A stretch of 10,270 nucleotides of DNA from CAZMHN01 sp964566145 (GTDB lineage: Bacteria > Patescibacteriota > Patescibacteriia > Veblenbacterales > UBA10138). The DNA lies in the NCBI GenBank assembly GCA_964566145.1, contig CAZMHN010000024.1:1-10270 (forward strand), written 5' to 3'. Below the pieces are notes generated by a model that saw only the letters and a program-made list of their open reading frames with translations, was not told where the DNA came from and made no database searches. Positions within the stretch are counted from its first letter, which is position 1; every line of letters starts with the position of its first letter. The translations under genes were made by a program, and so were the position numbers. Below, one piece after another: positions 1-5,886 of the stretch.

Positions 1-11
1 GAAAGTTCCCA

Positions 12-52
12 GCCTCAGTTGTAGACGGTCGTCCACAACTGATATGTGAGGC
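12..52. repeat. nested inverted repeat upstream of first gene
   Basis: Outer arms GCCTCA (12-17) and TGAGGC (47-52) enclose GTTGTAGAC (18-26) and GTCCACAAC (31-39), which pair with one mismatch around a GGTC loop. No T tract follows, so a classical terminator is unlikely. It sits just upstream of the candidate promoter at 63-92 and could be an operator or the end of an upstream transcript. Function is unknown. Confidence 0.5.
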
Positions 53-62
53 AGGAGGAGGC

Positions 63-92
63 TTGACTGGGGTGGGCGGGTATGGGTAAGAT
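63..92 (+). promoter_or_regulatory. candidate sigma70-type promoter
   Basis: TTGACT (63-68) and TAAGAT (87-92) are separated by 18 bases, matching 5/6 and 4/6 consensus positions. Transcription would begin near 99 and give a leader of about 45 bases to the gene at 144. The -10 match is only moderate. Confidence 0.4.
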
Positions 93-143
93 TGGCCCAC
101 AAAATAAACCCACAGAGATATTTCACATACTAAGGAGGGAGCC

Positions 144-1079
144 ATGGGACCTTTCGTTGCTTTCGTGGCAGTGTTGGCGGTAATAGTCGTTCATCCGGCT
201 ATGTCCCAGTGCGAGGATACAACGTTATTCTGCGGCACCAGCAGGATGTCGGATGAGTGGTTAACTCCAAAATACCTGTCGGAGCAGCCGATACAGCCGG
301 TACACACAGAGAATCAGCCTGATTACACCATCAGACGGGTTCTTGTTGCCGCTGGGTTTGTAGGCGAAGCGATTGTGACTAATCGGGAATACATGGGCCA
401 GCGTTGGCAGCCGTTCCGTACGGAGTGGAAAATCATGGACCAGGGACTTCATCTGGACAAGGGTGGTCACATGGGCACCGGGTACCTTGAAGCCATGATA
501 GATTATGAGCTTTACCTATGGTCTGGGTTCGACGAGGTTACAGCTAGCTGGCTGGCGTTCGGTACCAGCTCGGTGTTCCACATATTTCGCGAGTGGCACG
601 AGGGGTTCGGTCCTGGTTTCGGTTTCGACCCCGGCGATGTCGGTTATGGCATGTTGGGCGCGAGCTTCATACCTCTGCGTGTGCTGTGGCCGTGGTTTAC
701 GAATGTTCAACTGAGATGGTCGTTTGTACCCACCGGGAGGCCTTTTGCCGGCGACCCGAATTACTTCTGGATCAAGGACTATGGCGGGCAAACGAATTGG
801 CTCAGCGTCAACCTGTTTCCCGAGGGCAAAGACCTGGGCAGTTGGCAGTTCCTGAAGGGATTATGCATTGAAATCGGTTTGTCCAAGGCTGCCTACCACA
901 CTGCTTCGCACGGCAGTGAGGACGTACCGGTAGTAGTCTGGTTATCATTAGGCTTGGACCTGACCAGGTACCATGACGCGTGGTGGACCAGGCTTCTCGG
1001 CTGGCTCAAGTTCCCATTCCCTGCCGTGCGTATAGATGCTACCCGGGGCACGCCAAGATTCCGTCCGCTCGGTTGGTAA
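144..1079 (+). CDS. exported DUF2279-like protein
   Basis: This 311-residue protein begins with a hydrophobic segment (residues 3-16) and a plausible signal peptidase I site A-M-S|Q at 21/22; there is no proper lipobox although C23 follows. The central part carries the arrangement typical of DUF2279/YfiM-like proteins: DKGGHMGTGY at 105-114, a hydrophobic helix, E150-W-H-E-G, then F-D-P-G-D at 161-165 and G-M-L-G-A at 169-173. The DUF2279 call rests on this motif spacing only. The C-terminal half is rich in aromatic residues and may form membrane-associated or beta structure. The start is fixed by a strong ribosome binding site (AAGGAGGGA, 132-140). A strong terminator follows, so it is probably monocistronic. 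Biochemical function is unknown; the family is best known from diderm bacteria, which is slightly unexpected here. Confidence 0.6.
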   Translation: MGPFVAFVAVLAVIVVHPAMSQCEDTTLFCGTSRMSDEWLTPKYLSEQPIQPVHTENQPDYTIRRVLVAAGFVGEAIVTNREYMGQRWQPFRTEWKIMDQGLHLDKGGHMGTGYLEAMIDYELYLWSGFDEVTASWLAFGTSSVFHIFREWHEGFGPGFGFDPGDVGYGMLGASFIPLRVLWPWFTNVQLRWSFVPTGRPFAGDPNYFWIKDYGGQTNWLSVNLFPEGKDLGSWQFLKGLCIEIGLSKAAYHTASHGSEDVPVVVWLSLGLDLTRYHDAWWTRLLGWLKFPFPAVRIDATRGTPRFRPLGW

Positions 1080-1102
1080 AAAGAAAGACGGCACTTGAAA
1101 AA

Positions 1103-1143
1103 AGCGCCCGTAACCACTAAGGTTCACGGGCGCTGTATTTTTT
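1103..1143 (+). terminator. intrinsic terminator
   Basis: Arms AGCGCCCGT-AACC (1103-1115) and GGTT-C-ACGGGCGCT (1121-1134) form a 13-pair GC-rich stem with one bulged C, around the loop ACTAA. The T-rich tail GTATTTTTT follows at 1135-1143. It ends transcription of the gene at 144. Confidence 0.9.
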
Positions 1144-1169
1144 ACAGTGGTACAATTGATTACGTTCGG

Positions 1170-1256
1170 GCCGGGGTGGCGGAATTGGTATACGCGCTAG
1201 CCTTAGGAGCTAGTCCCTGAAAAGGGTTGGAGGTTCGAGTCCTCTCCCCGGCACCA
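1170..1256 (+). tRNA. tRNA-Leu(UAG)
   Basis: The acceptor GCCGGGG (1170-1176) pairs with CCCCGGC (1246-1252), followed by A73 and an encoded CCA (1254-1256). The anticodon stem CTAGC/GCTAG holds loop CTTAGGA, giving anticodon TAG. A long variable arm (TCCC, loop, GGG) marks a class II tRNA, as expected for leucine. It is the only tRNA in the window with encoded CCA. A possible -10 box TACAAT lies at 1151-1156, but its -35 would fall inside the preceding terminator and is poor. Confidence 0.95.
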
Positions 1257-1278
1257 GCAAGCCAACTGCTTGGCTTGC
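1257..1278 (+). repeat. hairpin directly after tRNA-Leu
   Basis: GCAAGCCAA (1257-1265) and TTGGCTTGC (1270-1278) form a perfect nine-pair stem with the loop CTGC, starting at the base after the tRNA CCA. There is no T tract. It may be a processing signal or a weak terminator. Confidence 0.6.
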
Positions 1279-1363
1279 GTGAGGACGAGAACGCCGGAGT
1301 GATGTTGCGACAGCATACGCAACCGCGAGGCAGAGTCCTCTCCCAGCAACAGTGCGGGGGCGG
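1279..1363 (+). other. structured intergenic stretch, function unknown
   Basis: No convincing gene is present. GAGGAC (1281-1286) can pair with GTCCTC (1335-1340), enclosing GTTGCG (1304-1309) paired with CGCAAC (1318-1323); ACGCCG (1291-1296) could alternatively pair with CGGCGT (1368-1373). Bases 1333-1344 repeat 12 bases of the tRNA-Leu T arm and acceptor (1237-1248). It may be a decayed tRNA fragment or a leader or small RNA. Confidence 0.35.
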
Positions 1364-1392
1364 TTTACGGCGTCGGAATAGCCATATATACT
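1364..1392 (+). promoter_or_regulatory. candidate promoter of the GAF/riboflavin-kinase operon
   Basis: TTTACG (1364-1369) and TATACT (1387-1392) are spaced by 17 bases, with 4/6 and 5/6 consensus matches. It is the only good promoter seen before the gene at 1432, and no internal promoter is evident in the following tightly packed genes, so it probably drives the whole run to 4881. Confidence 0.55.
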
Positions 1393-1431
1393 TGAAATGA
1401 ACAGTCTAAGAGGAGGATAGAGAGGAGGAGC

Positions 1432-1929
1432 ATGCAGTCACCATCTCAGCATCCCAGAGAAGACGAGCGCCTGAATGTGTTGGCGCAGTTAGGCTTACTC
1501 GATACACAGCCTGAGGAGCGGTTTGACCGTATAACCAAAGCGGCGACGGAACAGTTGCACGTGCCGATCTCGACGATCTCTTTGGTTGACCGCGACCGTG
1601 AGTGGTATAAATCGTGCCAAGGGCTGAAAACCAAGCAAGGCGGCCGTGATGTATCTTTCTGCGGGCATGCCATGCTGTCCAAGGAGATTTTTATTGTAGG
1701 CGACACCTTGAAGGATCCCCGCTTTGCGGACAATCCCAGCGTGGTCGGCAGTCCGTACATCAGGTTCTATGCCGGGGTCGCTCTGCGTCACAAGCCGAGC
1801 GGCCTTCCGGTCGGCGTCCTTTGCATAAAAGACATAAAACCGAGAGAATTCTCAGCTCAGGAAATGGGTATACTGTTGGATTTGGCGCGCCAGGCAGAAC
1901 AGGAGATAAACATCAGGCCGGAGCAGTAG
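1432..1929 (+). CDS. stand-alone GAF domain protein
   Basis: The 165-residue product is essentially one GAF domain (about residues 25-155) with no attached kinase, cyclase or DNA-binding domain. The signature of this GAF subgroup is clear: ER-L-x-x-L-x-x-LGLLDTxPEERFDRIT at 12-35, VPISTISLVDRDREWYKS at 44-61, SFCGHA at 75-80, the DPRFADNP region around 95-102, IRFYAGVAL at 110-118 and a GVLCIKD-type strand at 128-134. GAF domains bind small ligands or mediate dimerisation; the ligand cannot be predicted. Two purine-rich AGGAGG elements (1411-1416 and 1423-1428) precede the start; the nearer one is only 3 bases from the ATG. It is the first gene of the operon and is followed after 40 bases by riboflavin kinase, so a sensory or flavin-related role is conceivable but unproven. 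Confidence 0.85.
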   Translation: MQSPSQHPREDERLNVLAQLGLLDTQPEERFDRITKAATEQLHVPISTISLVDRDREWYKSCQGLKTKQGGRDVSFCGHAMLSKEIFIVGDTLKDPRFADNPSVVGSPYIRFYAGVALRHKPSGLPVGVLCIKDIKPREFSAQEMGILLDLARQAEQEINIRPEQ

Positions 1930-1969
1930 ACGATTTGGTTTTCGTAGGAATCGGCAGAAATTCCGCGGT

Positions 1970-2368
1970 ATGGATACGCTGTTCACTCTTGCGGGAAAGG
2001 TCGTACCGTCGTCGCAGCGAGGACGCACCCTGGGCTTTCCAACCGCCAACCTGGATGCGGATCCGGGCGCAATTGAGGATGGAGTTTATCTGGCGTATGC
2101 CAAGTTCAGCCAGGCGTGTTTGTCTGCTTTGCTCTTTGTCGGGCCGGCTGTAACGTTCGGGGAAACGGAACGCAAGGTCGAGGTGTATTTGCTTGGTCGG
2201 CAGGTTCCGGTCTACGGCGACCAAGTTGGAATTGAAGCTGTAAAGAAATTGCGCGATAACCGTAAGTTCGGCTCCGCCGAAGAGTTGGTGGCCCAGATGC
2301 AGAACGACTCTCGGCAAGCCAGGGAATTCTTCAGTGGCGCCGACCACGGCAGTTCGGCTACCATATAA
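1970..2368 (+). CDS. riboflavin kinase, single-domain
   Basis: This 132-residue protein matches the riboflavin kinase domain that usually forms the C-terminal half of bacterial RibF. It would phosphorylate riboflavin to FMN using ATP. Visible hallmarks are GKV at 9-11, the nucleotide/Mg site GRTLGFPTANL at 18-28 (PTAN at 24-27), GVYLAYA at 38-44, VGPAVTFGE at 57-65, the catalytic glutamate E71 in KVEVYLL, VYGD at 81-84 and the closing LRDNRKFGSAEELVAQMQND helix region at 94-113. The FAD synthetase (nucleotidyltransferase) half of RibF is absent, and no start codon upstream would add one. The ATG at 1970 lacks a proper Shine-Dalgarno, but the alignment with the domain start supports it. It is followed after 2 bases by an EamA transporter. 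Confidence 0.88.
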   Translation: MDTLFTLAGKVVPSSQRGRTLGFPTANLDADPGAIEDGVYLAYAKFSQACLSALLFVGPAVTFGETERKVEVYLLGRQVPVYGDQVGIEAVKKLRDNRKFGSAEELVAQMQNDSRQAREFFSGADHGSSATI

Positions 2369-2370
2369 TC

Positions 2371-3285
2371 ATGAATAATTACCAAACCGGCCCGTGGCTC
2401 GTATCTTTGGCCGCGTTCCTGTGGGCCATCGACGCCCCGTTCCGGAAATACCTTACGGGCGGGCTTTCCTCCACGACCATCGTGTTCATGGAGCATGCGC
2501 TCATAGGGGCTCTGGTGCTGGCCGCACTGTGGCCACACCTTAAGGAGTGCAAAAAGCTTGGTTGGAAAGAGTGGCTCGCAGTGGCTTTTGTAGGTTTCGG
2601 CGGTTCCGCACTGGCCACAGTGCTGTTTACGCAGAGCTTTCACTACGTGAATCCTTCGGTTGCCATTTTGCTCCAGAAGGTGCAGCCGCTTATTGCCATC
2701 GGCCTGGCGGTTGTGATACTGCGGGAGAAACTTACCCGGAAGTTTTGGTTTTGGGCCATTGCGGCCATCGCTGGCGCATACCTTATCTCGTTTCCTGAGC
2801 TTGCTCCGCAAGGTCTGTCGCTGGCCGGCGGGACACTCGGGGTACTGTTGGCGCTGGGGGCCGCGTTCCTGTGGGCCGGATCCACGGTGTTCGGCAGGCT
2901 CTTGCTGAAAAAAGCGTCTTTTCAGGCCGTTACGGCAATGCGCTTCCTGTCCGCGCTCGTGTTCCTATCCGTGCTTACTGGCACGACAGGGAAACTTAGC
3001 GAAGTCACTTCGGCGAGCCCGAAAGAATGGATTTATGCGGCTATAACTGCAGTCGTGGCCGGGTTCATCTCGTTGTTCATTTACTACCGCGGCCTGAAGT
3101 TCACTCCGGCCAGCACTGCGACCCTGGCGGAGCTCACGTTCCCGTTCGCGGCCGTGGTCATAAATTGGGTATTCCTGGGCGCCGCGCTTTTCCCGGTTCA
3201 GCTTATCGGCGGGGTACTCCTGTTGTACTCTATAACTAAACTTTCGCTCGCGAATTCATCCGTAGCTTTCGAGCAGACAGCCTGA
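2371..3285 (+). CDS. EamA (DMT superfamily) transporter, first copy
   Basis: The 304-residue protein is strongly hydrophobic with about ten membrane helices arranged as two EamA repeats (roughly residues 8-138 and 148-292). The repeat hallmarks are visible: the first helix with A-F-L-W-A near residues 15-19, the HYVNPSVAILLQKVQPLIA segment near the end of repeat one, and FTPASTATLAELTFPFAAVVI in repeat two. EamA carriers move metabolites such as amino acids, nucleosides or vitamins; RibN-type riboflavin importers belong to this superfamily, so riboflavin is a candidate substrate given the adjacent kinase, but nothing in the sequence proves it. The start lies 2 bases after the kinase stop with no Shine-Dalgarno, suggesting translational coupling. 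Confidence 0.9.
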   Translation: MNNYQTGPWLVSLAAFLWAIDAPFRKYLTGGLSSTTIVFMEHALIGALVLAALWPHLKECKKLGWKEWLAVAFVGFGGSALATVLFTQSFHYVNPSVAILLQKVQPLIAIGLAVVILREKLTRKFWFWAIAAIAGAYLISFPELAPQGLSLAGGTLGVLLALGAAFLWAGSTVFGRLLLKKASFQAVTAMRFLSALVFLSVLTGTTGKLSEVTSASPKEWIYAAITAVVAGFISLFIYYRGLKFTPASTATLAELTFPFAAVVINWVFLGAALFPVQLIGGVLLLYSITKLSLANSSVAFEQTA

Positions 3286-3288
3286 ATT

Positions 3289-3543
3289 ATGGCAACGTCC
3301 GCGGCTCAGCCAGTAATATCACAGCCCGTGGAACCGGGGAGATACCGTCATTACAAAGGCGATGAGGTGGAAGTCTTGGGTACCTGCTTTCACAGTGAGA
3401 CGTTGGAAGAGTACGTGGTTTATCGCCACACAACAGGCGAGCGAGCCTCCGAAAGGCATTACTGGGTTCGCCCCAAGCAGATGTTCCTGGAGCATATTGA
3501 GGTAGAGGGCAGGCGCGTGCCGCGGTTTGAATTTTTGGATTAG
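3289..3543 (+). CDS. DUF1653 domain protein
   Basis: This small soluble protein (84 residues) is a near-complete match to DUF1653. Key elements are GRYRHYKGDEVEVLG at 17-31, the HSETLEEYVVYRH block at 35-47, YWVRPKQMFLEHI at 58-70 and the terminal VPRFEFLD at 77-84. The first 16 residues are a nonconserved leader. Biochemical function of the family is not established; members are often found as short single-domain proteins. It lies between two EamA transporter genes with 3-base gaps on both sides and no Shine-Dalgarno, so it is co-translated with them. Confidence 0.88.
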   Translation: MATSAAQPVISQPVEPGRYRHYKGDEVEVLGTCFHSETLEEYVVYRHTTGERASERHYWVRPKQMFLEHIEVEGRRVPRFEFLD

Positions 3544-3546
3544 TCT

Positions 3547-4413
3547 ATGCTGGGAATCCTAGCCGCTCTTGGCGCGCTCATTAGCTGGGGATTCGGGGAT
3601 TTTTCCATCCAGCGCGCCACGCGAGCGTTCGGCGACATCCGCACGCTCATATTCATAGGCCTGGCCGGAGTCATTGGTCTGTTTCCGTTCGTGTACGACG
3701 AGGTGGCCCCTCTCCTTGCGGATGGCGGCCGGCTAATGTTGCTGTCCGTCACTGGCTTGGTGATATTCGTGGCCGCCATACTGGATTTCGAGGCGCTGAA
3801 GCAGGGCAAGATAGCGGTCATTGAGCCCATCTTGGCGTTCGAACTGCCGGTGGCCGTGGCCCTGGCCGCAGTATTCCTTAACGAGCGGCTGACGCCGATG
3901 CAACTCGGCCTTGCGGCCGCCACCTTCGGCGGCATCGTGCTGTCAGTGACCAAACACCGCCGGCACCTGCACTACCACGAGCGCCTGCTGGAGCCGGGCG
4001 TGCTCTTGGCCGTGGTGGGCTCCATTATCATGGGCGGCGTGAATTTCCTGGTGGGAGTTTCCAGCCAGCAGACATCGCCCATGATGGCCATTTGGTTCAC
4101 CAATCTGGTGTTCACCCTGCTCTCGCTCGCTTACCTTGCATGGCAAGGCGAACTGCGGACGCTGTTCCGCGACATAAGGAAGCACCCGGGACCTGTGGTG
4201 GCGGTGTGCGTGTTGGACAACGCCGCTTGGCTCTTATATGCATTCGCGGCCAGCCTTATCCCCATCGCCATAGCCACGACGATCTCCGAGAGCTACATAG
4301 CCCTGGCGGTCCTCCTGGGACTGTTTATTAACAAGGAAAAGCTTGAACGCCACCAGCTGGCCGGTGTCATCATCGCCGTGATCTCCGTGCTCATTCTGTC
4401 GCTTACCGTGTAG
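3547..4413 (+). CDS. EamA (DMT superfamily) transporter, second copy
   Basis: The 288-residue protein again shows about ten membrane helices in two EamA repeats (roughly residues 2-135 and 148-287). The start MLGILAALGALISWGFGDF is a typical first helix, QGKIAVIEPILAFELPVAVALA is the conserved end of repeat one, and ATTISESYIALAVLLGLFINKEKL is the equivalent in repeat two. It differs strongly from the EamA protein at 2371, so it is not a recent duplicate and may carry a different substrate, or the two may form a pair. A charged, His/Arg-rich loop (KHRRHLHYHERL, about 136-147) separates the repeats. It starts 3 bases after the DUF1653 stop and lacks a Shine-Dalgarno. Confidence 0.9.
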   Translation: MLGILAALGALISWGFGDFSIQRATRAFGDIRTLIFIGLAGVIGLFPFVYDEVAPLLADGGRLMLLSVTGLVIFVAAILDFEALKQGKIAVIEPILAFELPVAVALAAVFLNERLTPMQLGLAAATFGGIVLSVTKHRRHLHYHERLLEPGVLLAVVGSIIMGGVNFLVGVSSQQTSPMMAIWFTNLVFTLLSLAYLAWQGELRTLFRDIRKHPGPVVAVCVLDNAAWLLYAFAASLIPIAIATTISESYIALAVLLGLFINKEKLERHQLAGVIIAVISVLILSLTV

Positions 4414-4416
4414 CCT

Positions 4417-4881
4417 ATGTTCTGGAAGCTGCCTCCGCGTATAAAGGTGTATGAAGCTTTGGGCGCCCTGGCTGATGCGCGCGTGGAGCTGGCGGACGCG
4501 ACCCACGCCAGGGTGTATTCGTCAGCCAGAAAAAAGCAATACGACGTGGAGTGGGACCTTGAGAAGCGCGAGATGGCCTCGAACGATAACGGTTCGTACT
4601 GGCAAAAGTATTTGTCGTACCCGGGCCTAGCCGTACTCATGAAGCTGGGGGAGCTGCCGTACGACGAATCATTGGCCGTGTCCCTCAAGGGGATTTCCTG
4701 GGGTAACCTAAACGAACAATTACGAAGGGATTACGACAAAGTGGAAGAGTACGTGCTCTCCCTGGTAGTGAAGCAGGGCGTTCCGCGCGAGAAGCTGTAC
4801 GATTTTGTGACCGCGGTGCTGGAGAAGCTTCAAGAACTACAGCTGGTGCGGCCGCCACACCTGAAGCGGCCGCCAACTTGA
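4417..4881 (+). CDS. conserved-looking protein of unknown function
   Basis: I do not recognise a named family. The 154-residue product starts 3 bases after the second EamA gene, is in the same operon, and shows normal codon usage, so it is very likely real. It appears soluble: a basic N-terminus (MFWKLPPRIKVYEALGALAD), a mixed segment with SSARKKQYDV around 35-44, a short hydrophobic stretch YLSYPGLAVLMKLGELPYD around 65-83, and a C-terminal helical half with charged heptad-like stretches (about 95-145). The last residues are Pro-rich (RPPHLKRPPT). The N-terminal layout could be a small winged-helix-like or beta-rich module, but that is speculation. Confidence 0.7.
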   Translation: MFWKLPPRIKVYEALGALADARVELADATHARVYSSARKKQYDVEWDLEKREMASNDNGSYWQKYLSYPGLAVLMKLGELPYDESLAVSLKGISWGNLNEQLRRDYDKVEEYVLSLVVKQGVPREKLYDFVTAVLEKLQELQLVRPPHLKRPPT

Positions 4882-4907
4882 CGCAGGCCGGCGCCTTGGG
4901 GTAAATA
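4878..4907 (+). promoter_or_regulatory. weak candidate promoter of the HsmA-family gene
   Basis: TTGACG (4878-4883) overlaps the stop codon of the preceding gene, and TAAATA (4902-4907) follows after 18 bases. The -35 match is 5/6 but the -10 only 3/6. Confidence 0.25.
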
Positions 4908-4952
4908 GGTAGACTGACATCGTTCATTCTACTTACATCATGAGGGGGCGCC

Positions 4953-5315
4953 GTGAGCATACTCGTTGCCGTGGCTTGTATCGTAGCGGCGCTTGTCCTG
5001 TACAGCGTCGCCATTTGGTCTGAACGCATACAAGGAGCGTTGAAGCGTTGGATGACTCGCACGTTCATGGCCGCATTCATTTGTGACCTTTTTGGCACGG
5101 GCATAATGTGGTTTCACGCGACCGGTGCCGTCCGGACTTTTCACGAGTGGTGCGGATACGCGGCCTTGGGCGTAATGTTCGCCCACCTCGTGTGGGCCCT
5201 GGTTTCACTGCACGCGCCAAGAGCGGCCCGTTGGTTCCATAGATGCTCGATATATGCTTGGGGGCTGTGGCTTCTGGCGTTCCTCACCGGCATCCTGCGT
5301 GCAGGCATGTCTTGA
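4953..5315 (+). CDS. HsmA/TIGR03987-family small membrane protein
   Basis: The 120-residue protein has four predicted membrane helices (about 2-21, 34-52, 67-88 and 97-117). It matches the TIGR03987/HsmA pattern: the first helix ends in SVAIWSERIQGALKRW (18-33), helix two contains FICDLFGTGIMW, then FHEWCGYAALGVMFAHLVWA and FHRCSIYAWGLWLLAFLTGI. Histidines at the helix-three entry and in the middle of helices three and four are typical of the family and hint at a metal or heme-related site, but no function is established. The start is GTG, supported by the purine-rich GAGGGGG at 4942-4948. It is separated from the upstream operon by 71 bases and probably has its own promoter. Confidence 0.8.
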   Translation: MSILVAVACIVAALVLYSVAIWSERIQGALKRWMTRTFMAAFICDLFGTGIMWFHATGAVRTFHEWCGYAALGVMFAHLVWALVSLHAPRAARWFHRCSIYAWGLWLLAFLTGILRAGMS

Positions 5316-5340
5316 CGCGGCGGCCAGCATGCGGTAGTGT
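5312..5340 (+). promoter_or_regulatory. candidate promoter of the tRNA cluster
   Basis: TTGACG (5312-5317) overlaps the stop codon of the HsmA-family gene; TAGTGT (5335-5340) follows after 17 bases. Transcription would start near 5347, about 15 bases before the first tRNA. The -10 is poor (3/6), but the position fits. Confidence 0.4.
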
Positions 5341-5361
5341 GCGGAAACGCTTCGTGTTTCA

Positions 5362-5434
5362 GCGGGCATAGCTCAGCTGGTAGAGCGCTTCCTTGCCAAG
5401 GAAGATGTCGCTGGTTCGAATCCAGTTGCCCGCC
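5362..5434 (+). tRNA. tRNA-Gly(GCC)
   Basis: The acceptor GCGGGCA (5362-5368) pairs with TGCCCGC (5427-5433). The D arm GCTC/GAGC, the anticodon stem CTTCC/GGAAG with loop TTGCCAA, and a normal T arm are all present; anticodon GCC. CCA is not encoded. The base at position 73 is C, whereas bacterial tRNA-Gly usually has U73. Confidence 0.93.
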
Positions 5435-5459
5435 CGACAGCAATGTCACTCAAACAAAA

Positions 5460-5533
5460 GCGCCCGTAGCTCAGTCGGTTAGAGCGCCTGTCTGATAAAC
5501 AGGAAGTCGCGGGTTCGAATCCCGCCGGGTGCA
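5460..5533 (+). tRNA. tRNA-Ile(GAT)
   Basis: The acceptor GCGCCCG (5460-5466) pairs with CGGGTGC (5526-5532) including one G-U pair; A73 follows. The anticodon stem CCTGT/ACAGG holds CTGATAA, anticodon GAT. The T stem GCGGG/CCCGC is perfect. No encoded CCA. Confidence 0.94.
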
Positions 5534-5546
5534 CAAGTCGCAAAAT

Positions 5547-5619
5547 CGCGGCGTAGTTCGGTTGGTAGAACATCGGACTCAAGATCCGAAGGTCGGGGGT
5601 TCAAGCCCCTCCGCCGCTA
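5547..5619 (+). tRNA. atypical class I tRNA with anticodon CAA (nominally Leu)
   Basis: A full cloverleaf is visible: acceptor CGCGGCG against CGCCGCT (six pairs, with C1 opposite U72 unpaired), D stem GTTC/GAAC, anticodon stem TCGGA/TCCGA with loop CTCAAGA, variable region AGGTC, T stem GGGGG/CCCTC with loop TTCAAGC, and A73. The anticodon reads CAA, decoding UUG (Leu). Unlike a real tRNA-Leu it has a 5-base variable region, and position 14 is G rather than the near-universal A. Identity is therefore uncertain. No encoded CCA. Confidence 0.75.
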
Positions 5620-5632
5620 CTGAAATTATACT

Positions 5633-5704
5633 GGATCCGTCGTCTAACGGTTTAGGACAGCTCCTTGCTAGGAGCGCATCCGGGTTCGAGTCCCGGCGGG
5701 TCTA
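5633..5704 (+). tRNA. atypical tRNA with a six-base anticodon loop
   Basis: The acceptor GGATCCG (5633-5639) pairs with CGGGTCT (5697-5703, two G-U pairs); A73 follows. The D arm (GTCT, nine-base loop with GG, GGAC) looks like that of Glu/Gln tRNAs, and the T arm CCGGG/CCCGG with TTCGAGT is perfect. The anticodon stem GCTCC (5660-5664)/GGAGC (5671-5675) leaves only TTGCTA, six bases instead of seven. Taking the second T as U33 gives anticodon GCT (Ser), but the variable region is only four bases; taking the first T as U33 gives TGC (Ala) with an unusual U37, and the acceptor lacks the G3-U70 alanine signal. Amino acid not assigned. Confidence 0.7.
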
Positions 5705-5727
5705 CAACATTGTACGTTCAATACGTC

Positions 5728-5800
5728 GCCCCATTAGCTCAGTTGGCAGAGCGGCTGACTCTTAATCAGCTGGTCGGAGGTTCGAGTCCTTCATGGGGCA
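5728..5800 (+). tRNA. tRNA-Lys(CTT)
   Basis: The acceptor GCCCCAT (5728-5734) pairs with ATGGGGC (5793-5799), A73. The anticodon stem GCTGA/TCAGC with loop CTCTTAA gives CTT. The D and T arms are normal. No encoded CCA. Confidence 0.94.
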
Positions 5801-5808
5801 TATTTGTT

Positions 5809-5881
5809 CGGGGACTAGCTCAATCGGTAGAGCACTGGCTTCGGGAGCCAAAGGTTGCCGGTTCAAGTCTGGCGTCCCCGA
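5809..5881 (+). tRNA. tRNA-Pro(CGG)
   Basis: The acceptor CGGGGAC (5809-5815) pairs with GTCCCCG (5874-5880), A73; the C1-G72 pair is typical for proline. The loop TTCGGGA gives anticodon CGG. The outermost anticodon-stem pair (27-43) is a C-A mismatch. No encoded CCA. Confidence 0.92.
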
Positions 5882-5886
5882 CATAT

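Noticed and set aside
1913..2347. 144-residue minus-strand frame and 1821-2153 plus-strand frame
   Set aside because: Both overlap the clear riboflavin kinase and GAF genes, show no family features, and are coding-frame shadows.
4848..4873. Two GCGGCCGC palindromes able to form a hairpin at the end of the gene at 4417
   Set aside because: They are within coding sequence, have no T tract, and are easily explained by GC-rich codons.
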